Shown here: piece by piece, positions 58,301-64,000 of the stretch
Numbering within the stretch: the stretch's first letter is position 1
How the letters are laid out: every line of letters begins with the position of its first letter
Assembly: GCA_900073065.1 (NCBI GenBank)
Contig: FJOG01000016.1
Coordinates: 1,180,528-1,244,527 of the forward strand
DNA length: 64,000 bases
Origin: Phialocephala subalpina
Lineage: Eukaryota > Ascomycota > Leotiomycetes > Helotiales > Mollisiaceae
Direction: 5' to 3'
Translations under genes and position numbers: made by a program
Notes under the pieces: generated by a model
Database searches by the model: none
Told to the model about the DNA's origin: nothing
The model's input: the letters and a program-made list of their open reading frames with translations, nothing else

Positions 58301-60876
58301 TTGCGCAATGGTGCGGATATAAGCTTCAAAGGAACCGATACAAAATATCCCATCGATCAAGCTTTATTTGGCGGTAACCTGAAAGCTGCTGAGAGACTCA
58401 TTGAATTAGGTGCTAAATTTGGAGATGAGGGATTGGCGGAAGCACTCGACTATCACACAAAAAAATACTTGGGCAAGATGCTCATAGATCATGGAGCAGG
58501 TGCGTACGCTCTGAGGATGGTTTTCCTGAATCTCCTTCTCTATTGCGACTGATACAATACTGACTGTAAGATTATTAAGATGTGAACGCAGAACACGATC
58601 GGTAAGTGTTCACATTTCAAGTCAATGTTCCAGAACTTATGGAATCATCTAGTTATGGGAGTATCTTGCAACTTGCGGTTCTTAAAAGCTCTAAAACGGC
58701 TGTACGTTGGCTCTTAGAAGCTGGAAGCAACCCTAATGATATACCTGGAGGAGAATATGGCACTCCACTGCAGGCTGCTGCATATCGAGGGAAGAAAAAG
58801 ATCGTTCGCCTTCTCTTAGAGCACGGAGCTTGCGTTAATTCGGCCCGTCCCAGTGGTGAATATGGGACTCCGCTACAGGCTGCCATAGAACGGAAAGATG
58901 AGGAGATCATACAAATGATACTTGATCATGGAGCAGATGTCAACGCCACAGGCGGAAAATTAGGCTCTCCCCTGCAAGCGGCAGCGAGTGAAGGCTTGGT
59001 AGATCTGGTTAAGACTTTGCTATCGAAAGGAGCCGCTGTTAATACAACACCTAGTGGGAGATATGGAACTGCACTCCGCGCAGCTATTGCGGAAAATCAA
59101 GAGGAAATTGCGAAAATACTTTTAGACGCAAACGCAGATCTCAATATCGAGGCCGACGCAAAACACACCACGTCCAAAAATAATTTCCTCGTGGAGACCT
59201 ATAAATATCCACTCGAAGTTGCTGCAGCCACAAACAACCCCAAACTTGTACAACTCCTCCTGGATCATGGATTGAGCGTCAATTCGAACCCAGTGGCGTG
59301 TAAACGTGCGATTGAACGAGCTACAGAGATGCCAGATTGCACGATGCTTAATTTTCTGATTACCAAAGGTGCAGACGTCAAAAATCATGGCGGATCAGCT
59401 TTGGTGCAATCAGTAAATAAACATGACTCGAAAAGATTTGAAAAGAATCAAATATTGCTCGACGGTGGCGCCGATGTCAATGGGGACCCAGACTCAGACA
59501 TGAGCCCTTTGCAAAGCAGCATTCATCATGAGCAGCCCGATGTCATGAAATTACTTCTCGACCGAGGATGCAATGTCAATGCAATCCACTCCGGCTGGAA
59601 TGGCTCCGCATTACATGAAGCTATTGATGTCCTTTCAATCAATGTGGTAAAAGAGCTGGTTGAACGAGGAGCCGACGTCAATATCCGAGCGGGGAAGTGG
59701 GGTCAACCTCTCGTTGGCGCCATTATGAAGGGCGACGAGGAATTGTACCGGTTTCTCCTCGAACATGGCGCTGACGTGGATCCAAACCCACCATACGGGT
59801 ACTATGGAACGCCTCTGCAATGCGCAATTGGAAAGGACTATTATGAAATGGCAAACGAGCTCCTAGACCGCGGTGCAGATTCCAACGGGCCAGGCATTAA
59901 CACATCCCCTCTCACAGGCGCCTGCGGATGGGGTAAAACTGGCCAAATAGATCTGATAGAGCGTTTACTTTCCCTTGGAGCTGACATAGAGGCTGAAGAC
60001 AGACTTCGACCGGAAGATGATTTTATGCCTGGAACGCGCTTTCTGTGGACACCACTACAATACGCAGCATATTCTGGAAAAGAACAGATCGTCGAATTAC
60101 TGCTCGCAAGAGGAGCGAAGATCAACCCGAACCCGCCTGCAGGCACATATGGCAGTCCGATCCAAGCAGCCGCAAAGAATGGAAACCTGTCTATGACGAA
60201 ATTCTTACTTGAAAGAGGCGCCGACGTCAATGCAGTAGGTGGAGAGTGGGGCACGGCATTGCAAGCTGCTGCTGAGGAAGGTTCTGATTCTATGATCAAC
60301 CTTCTTCTAGAAGCTGGAGCAGACCCTAAGCTAGAAGGCGGCACCTATGGCTCTCCTCTCCAGGCTGTCAGTAGGGGCGGCAGCAAACGTCACGTCGAAT
60401 TATTCCTCGATCGCGGAGCGCCAATCAACACGAATGTTGGCAAATACGGCAATCCATTGCAAGTAGCTGCCAAATGGCCATCGCGAGCAACAGTCGAGTT
60501 CCTCATCGAGCGCGGCGCCAATGTGAATCAGCGTGGAGGCAAGTACGGGACGCCGTTGCAAGCAGCTTGCTGCGCTCGGGGCGCAGCAGCTAAGGAGGAA
60601 CAGGGAGGCGTTGTCAAGATATTGATTGAGAAAGGCGCAGATGTGAATGCGGAAGGAGTGGGCAAGTATGGGACTGCTCTCCAAGCTGCGGCTTATCATG
60701 ATCGGAAATATGTTGAGATTCTGCTTTTGGCTGGGGCCGATCCGAATATTCGGGGTGGGAAGTTTGGGTCTGCGCTTAATGCCGCGAGGAAGAAGGGGCT
60801 TTTGAGAGTGGAGAAATTGTTGTTGGATTATGGTGCTGTGGATGAGGAAATATTGGAAGAGGGTGAAGCTAGGTAG
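55337..60876 (+). CDS. STAND/NLR-type protein: HeLo-like N-domain, NACHT, ankyrin repeats
   Basis: Exons 55337-56586, 56635-57755, 57867-58499 and 58622-60876 join in frame to 1,752 residues. The N-terminus (MAEVATVIQLVQFSAMVLNC, KHAPKEIQKVIDEISSLKGI) resembles the HeLo-like N-terminal domain of fungal STAND proteins. NACHT follows: Walker A GIPGAGKTVL (about 214-223), Walker B FIIIDALDEC (about 310-319), sensor-like FIFVASRPEAD-type segment, then a winged-helix region (LPKTLDATYKRIL, VLMFLAFSTRPLTLQEVAEA, LQFAHFSVKEYIL). From about residue 715 to the end lie roughly 25-30 ankyrin repeats, many sharing YGTPLQAAA and LLLEHGADVN. Such proteins sense a ligand through the repeats, oligomerise with ATP/GTP and trigger cell death through the N-domain. 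Splice sites are consensus and no lesion is seen. The ligand is unknown. Confidence 0.93.
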
Positions 60877-60944
60877 TTTGACGCTGGTAAAGGATTAGAT
60901 ACCGATAGACTCAGGATTAATTTTCCCTGTCGCTGGTTCCGTTT
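60877..60944. other. Short 3' flank of the NLR gene
   Basis: Non-coding spacer before the repeat copy. Confidence 0.4.
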
Positions 60945-61160
60945 TAGTCTGCGGATGTGAGTAACTGCTGCTCTAACCTGAGCTAAGGGTGAGCATACTT
61001 GAGGCAGAGCTTAAGCAGAGCCTGAGTATCCTGAGCACGCCCTGAGTCAGCCTGCGCACTATAATGTGGAACCCATTTTGGCCTCCTATATGCCCCGGCT
61101 ACAGTTTCCTTACCGAATTTTACCCGGGAATCTCTTTCTGCTCCCTTGAAGGGTTCCTGC
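60945..61160 (+). repeat. Dispersed TGAG-rich repeat, copy E
   Basis: Aligns with 40655-40870: GCTCTAACCTGAGCTAAGGG with TGAGC, then TATCCTGAGCACGCCCTGAG, CACTATAATGTGG, GGCTACAGTTTCCTTACCG and GGAATCTCTTTCTGCTCCC in the same order, with many substitutions. It sits just past the 3' end of the NLR gene. Confidence 0.7.
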
Positions 61161-61973
61161 CAGAGCAGATTTTGGATCCTTCTTTGTGTACGGAGGTAGT
61201 AAATTCAGCCTCACAAGTCAGAATACGGTGGGCTGTTTTCACCTCTATGGCATGACCTCAGCGCGAGTCACGGGACTTTATCACATGATGATTGACAAAC
61301 GTCTCTTGCCTCAGGCACTCAGGCCATAATCTGAAAAGGAGTAAGGCTTGCGGGTCACGTAATTTCTGTTCCTCTCGTATATGGCCTGAGATCCCTGGTG
61401 TTTTTATCATTACATAGAGCTTGAGCTAATACTGCCTTTCCACCTAGAGGGAGCCTATTCAACGCAGGGCCGGATCATGTTCCAGCGTGTATTGAGTGAT
61501 TGTCTTTCCTTTGCAAATACAGACAAAAGTGGTGTAAACAAGAGGAATTCCGAGGACAAGAATCTATCTGGAAACAAATAAATAAGGGTTGCTTGAGATA
61601 TACATAGCAATGGATGGGAATTGCAAACAGTTTCTTCATGTACGTACTGAGGCCAAAGTCCAAGGGTGCTTTGATTGGTCGCCTAGGTTTCCGTCATGCA
61701 GCCGGCTCTGACCATAACCCACTCTCTCTGGAAGTCATCATTCTTTACTCAACAACGCATGTATGCCTGAAAAGTGCCTGATTCTCGGAAAATAATCAAT
61801 AAATCCTTCCGCTGAGGCAAAGCCATTGCTGCATGGCAGTGCAAGCTGACGAATCTCCACCAGCGAGGCTTTGAGCTTCTGGTCTACGAAAGAGGTTCTC
61901 CTCCGGGCATCTCAGAAGCCCGCCTCGTACACCACCCATCCTTCCGAGAACACTGGTCCCTATAGCTTCAAAC
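61161..61973. other. Intergenic region upstream of the last HET gene
   Basis: No supported gene. Confidence 0.4.
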
Positions 61974-64000
61974 ATGTCAGCCCCAAAGACTACAACTTCT
62001 GGCTTATATCAACCTCTGAACATAGAAAACCGCGAGATTCGGCTCGTGACGATCGTCTCAGAACCGTCGCTCACTTTAAGTATCGAGTGCAAGCTGTCAA
62101 CCTTCTGCCTGGCAGATGCTCCTTCATACACCGCTCTGTCGTACGTTTGGGGCGACATCAGGAAGACGGCACCCATCACATTGAACGATGCAGAGATTCA
62201 CGTCACGACCAATTTGCTCGCAGCCCTACGGCGAATAAGCGCTTGAGACCCCGGTACATATTTGTGGATTGATGCTCTGTGTATCAACCAAGGTAATACA
62301 GAAGAGAAAAGCCACCAAGTGTCGATGATGCGAAATATCTATCAACAAGCGATGTTCGTCACGATGTGGCTCGGAGTGGAACAAGATGACAGTCATCTGG
62401 CGATGTCTATGATAGAGGCGTGGGGGAGAGCATACTATAATACCGACAAAGACCTGGACACCAAAAGTAGAGTCGTGGCTGCACTTGCCATGCTCAATGA
62501 CCCTTTCGACGAAGCAGGTTGGAAAGCAATCAAGCTTTTTCTCCAGCGGCCTTATTGGAAGAGAATTTGGATAGTCCAGGAAGTCGCTCTCTCTCAGCAA
62601 GCACTCATAGTCTGTGGAAATGCGGTCTTCGAGTCCGTTTACTTCTGGTGCGCTATCACACTGTGGGAACGTGTGATCCAGCCAGAAGTAACGAATCTGG
62701 TCACCGCGGATCAGCAAATGACTATCATAACCAGTGGGCATCGCAGTAGCCTTAATCTCATGGCTTTCAATAGCCATCAGGTGTTCGGGCCGGAACCGGA
62801 TACTTCATTCGTATCAAAGCTTCAGCAACATATACGAGGAACGCGCCGCCACTTGGCGTCCGACCCTCGAGATAAGGTATATGGCTTATTAGGTCTTGTT
62901 GATGAGAACGGCGAGGAATGTGTCCCGGACTACAAAAAGAATGTCATTCAAGTGTACACCGACGTCGTCGTCAGTTATATACATGCCACCAACAAATTTG
63001 CAAGTATTTACTTTGAAGGCATTGGCATCTTGCATGAGAACAGGATCCCGGGACTACTTTCATGGGTACCGGACTTCTCAAACATAACCCACAGGAGTTA
63101 CAGGATACATACCCTCGTCAAGCCAGGAACGCCAGAATTTTCTTCCGCCGAGGATACCACAACCAAAGTCACTTTCTCCGAGGATTTCAAGCTCCTCACC
63201 GCTGTTGGCACCATCGTCAATGAGATCAGCGACATCGAGCCTATTGGGTACGACACAGATTCTAAAGAACACCTGATTCGATGGCTCCACTTCTCAGCTG
63301 CTCTCTGTCCGCCATTCCATCCGACGGGAATGCCATGGCGTCAAGCCTTTTTCCGTACGCTGGTAGGGGACAAGAGCGGTTATGGATACGGCAGATCCGA
63401 TTTCAGGAATGACAAGCTTAGAGATGCTTTTTATGTGCAAGCTGTAGGCTTCCTTTGGTTCTTTGGCTTGGAACCGGGTAGGAACGGTGTCGAGTTAGTC
63501 GAGGCTATTCGAGGATGCGCGAGCGCGAAGGAATGCTTGCAGAGAATCGACGAGCTGTATCCAGATGAAGACATTGCGTACTTTGTCAAACTATTTTTGT
63601 TCTGCGATGAACAACTCCTCGGTCCCATCTTGGGCGAAGGTTATACCGAAATTCTGCGGCAGACCCTGCTCAATGAGTTTTGTGGCCAGCTTGGTACGAA
63701 ATGGTACCTCGACTCATTCATGAGCAAGTTCCGCGAGATATCCAAGCTACAGATGAAGGATGTTACTTTCCATCATGTCCACGTGTTGAGTGCTCAGCGC
63801 CGACTGTTCGTAACGAAAGATGGCTATATGGGCACTGCTCCGATGGGAGCACAAAAGGGAGACCGTATTTGTGTATTGCTTGGATGCAACGTTCCTCTCA
63901 TTATACGACCTGAAGGCGACGATTTTCTGATCATTGGGGACACGTATATTTATGGGATGATGAATGGAGAGGTCATGCAGGATATTCGGAATGGAAAGCA
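61974..64000 (+). pseudogene. HET-domain gene with a single in-frame TGA, running off the window
   Basis: From ATG 61974 the frame encodes a typical HET protein: NREIRLVTIVSEPS, YTALSYVWGD, TTNLLAALRRISA, then TGA at 62244-62246, then with no frame change DPGTYLWIDALCINQGNTEE, MMRNIYQQAMFVTMWLG, RPYWKRIWIVQEVALSQQAL, ASDPRDKVYGLLGLVDENGE and LLSWVPDF. It continues through VLLGCNVPLIIRPEG to the window edge. The conserved core spans the TGA without a gap, so no intron can remove it. CGA-to-TGA is the simplest origin. One nonsense codon means a young pseudogene, an incompatibility allele lost in this strain, or a sequencing error. The 3' end is outside the window. Confidence 0.85.

Noticed and set aside
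62244..62246. TGA read through as selenocysteine or programmed readthrough
   Set aside because: Fungi of this group lack selenocysteine, and the following base context is not a known readthrough signal; nonsense mutation is simpler.
1..64000. CRISPR arrays, bacterial operons, ribosome binding sites, rRNA genes
   Set aside because: Spliced genes and eukaryotic protein families throughout; no regularly spaced repeats or rRNA-like sequence seen.

Overview
The window looks like nuclear DNA of a filamentous ascomycete (Pezizomycotina). Genes carry short spliceosomal introns (about 45-120 nt, GTAAGT/GTGAGT-type donors). The gene content (HET-domain genes, a NACHT-ankyrin NLR, an AA9 LPMO, GH79 and GH106-like enzymes, MFS and OPT transporters) is typical of plant-associated or saprobic moulds. 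Placement in Leotiomycetes is only an impression from protein style; nothing here proves it.

Layout. 0-3 kb: the 5' part of a GH106-like (alpha-L-rhamnosidase-type) enzyme and an MFS sugar transporter, divergently transcribed, which suggests uptake and breakdown of a rhamnose-containing glycan. 3-9 kb: gene-poor, with a tandem repeat and two inverted-repeat elements. 9.3-11.6 kb: an astacin-like metzincin with a long coiled-coil N-terminus and a C-terminal membrane anchor. 11.9-12.4 kb: a perfect 250-bp tandem duplication. 13.8-18.9 kb: three same-strand oxidoreductase genes (catalase-like peroxidase, zinc alcohol dehydrogenase, SDR), each with a good TATA box. 19.2-24.9 kb: an OPT oligopeptide transporter and a secreted GH79 glycosidase, both on the minus strand.

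26-34.6 kb: one seven-exon gene for a 2,731-residue sacsin-like protein with two GHKL/HSP90-type ATPase modules and a C-terminal BTB domain. 35.7-51 kb is a decaying region. It holds a HET pseudogene with five in-frame stops, an intact AtaL/DUF1857-like gene, an uncharacterised cysteine-containing membrane protein, a coiled-coil pseudogene, an RCR-like membrane protein, and a HET gene whose two halves lie either side of an intronless GC-rich MFS transporter gene. Copies of a TGAG-rich dispersed repeat and AT-rich tracts lie between them.

53-64 kb: an AA9 LPMO gene with an abnormal first splice donor, a 1,752-residue HeLo-like/NACHT/ankyrin NLR, another repeat copy, and a HET gene with one in-frame TGA that runs off the window.

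Taken together, the right half (26-64 kb) looks like a fast-evolving recognition/incompatibility region: three HET loci, all damaged, one apparently intact NLR and one sacsin-BTB ATPase, with C-to-T/G-to-A-type nonsense changes suggestive of RIP-like decay. The left half is a nutrient-acquisition and redox region. Coordinates and exon joins were derived by hand from reading frames and splice consensus, with no homology search.
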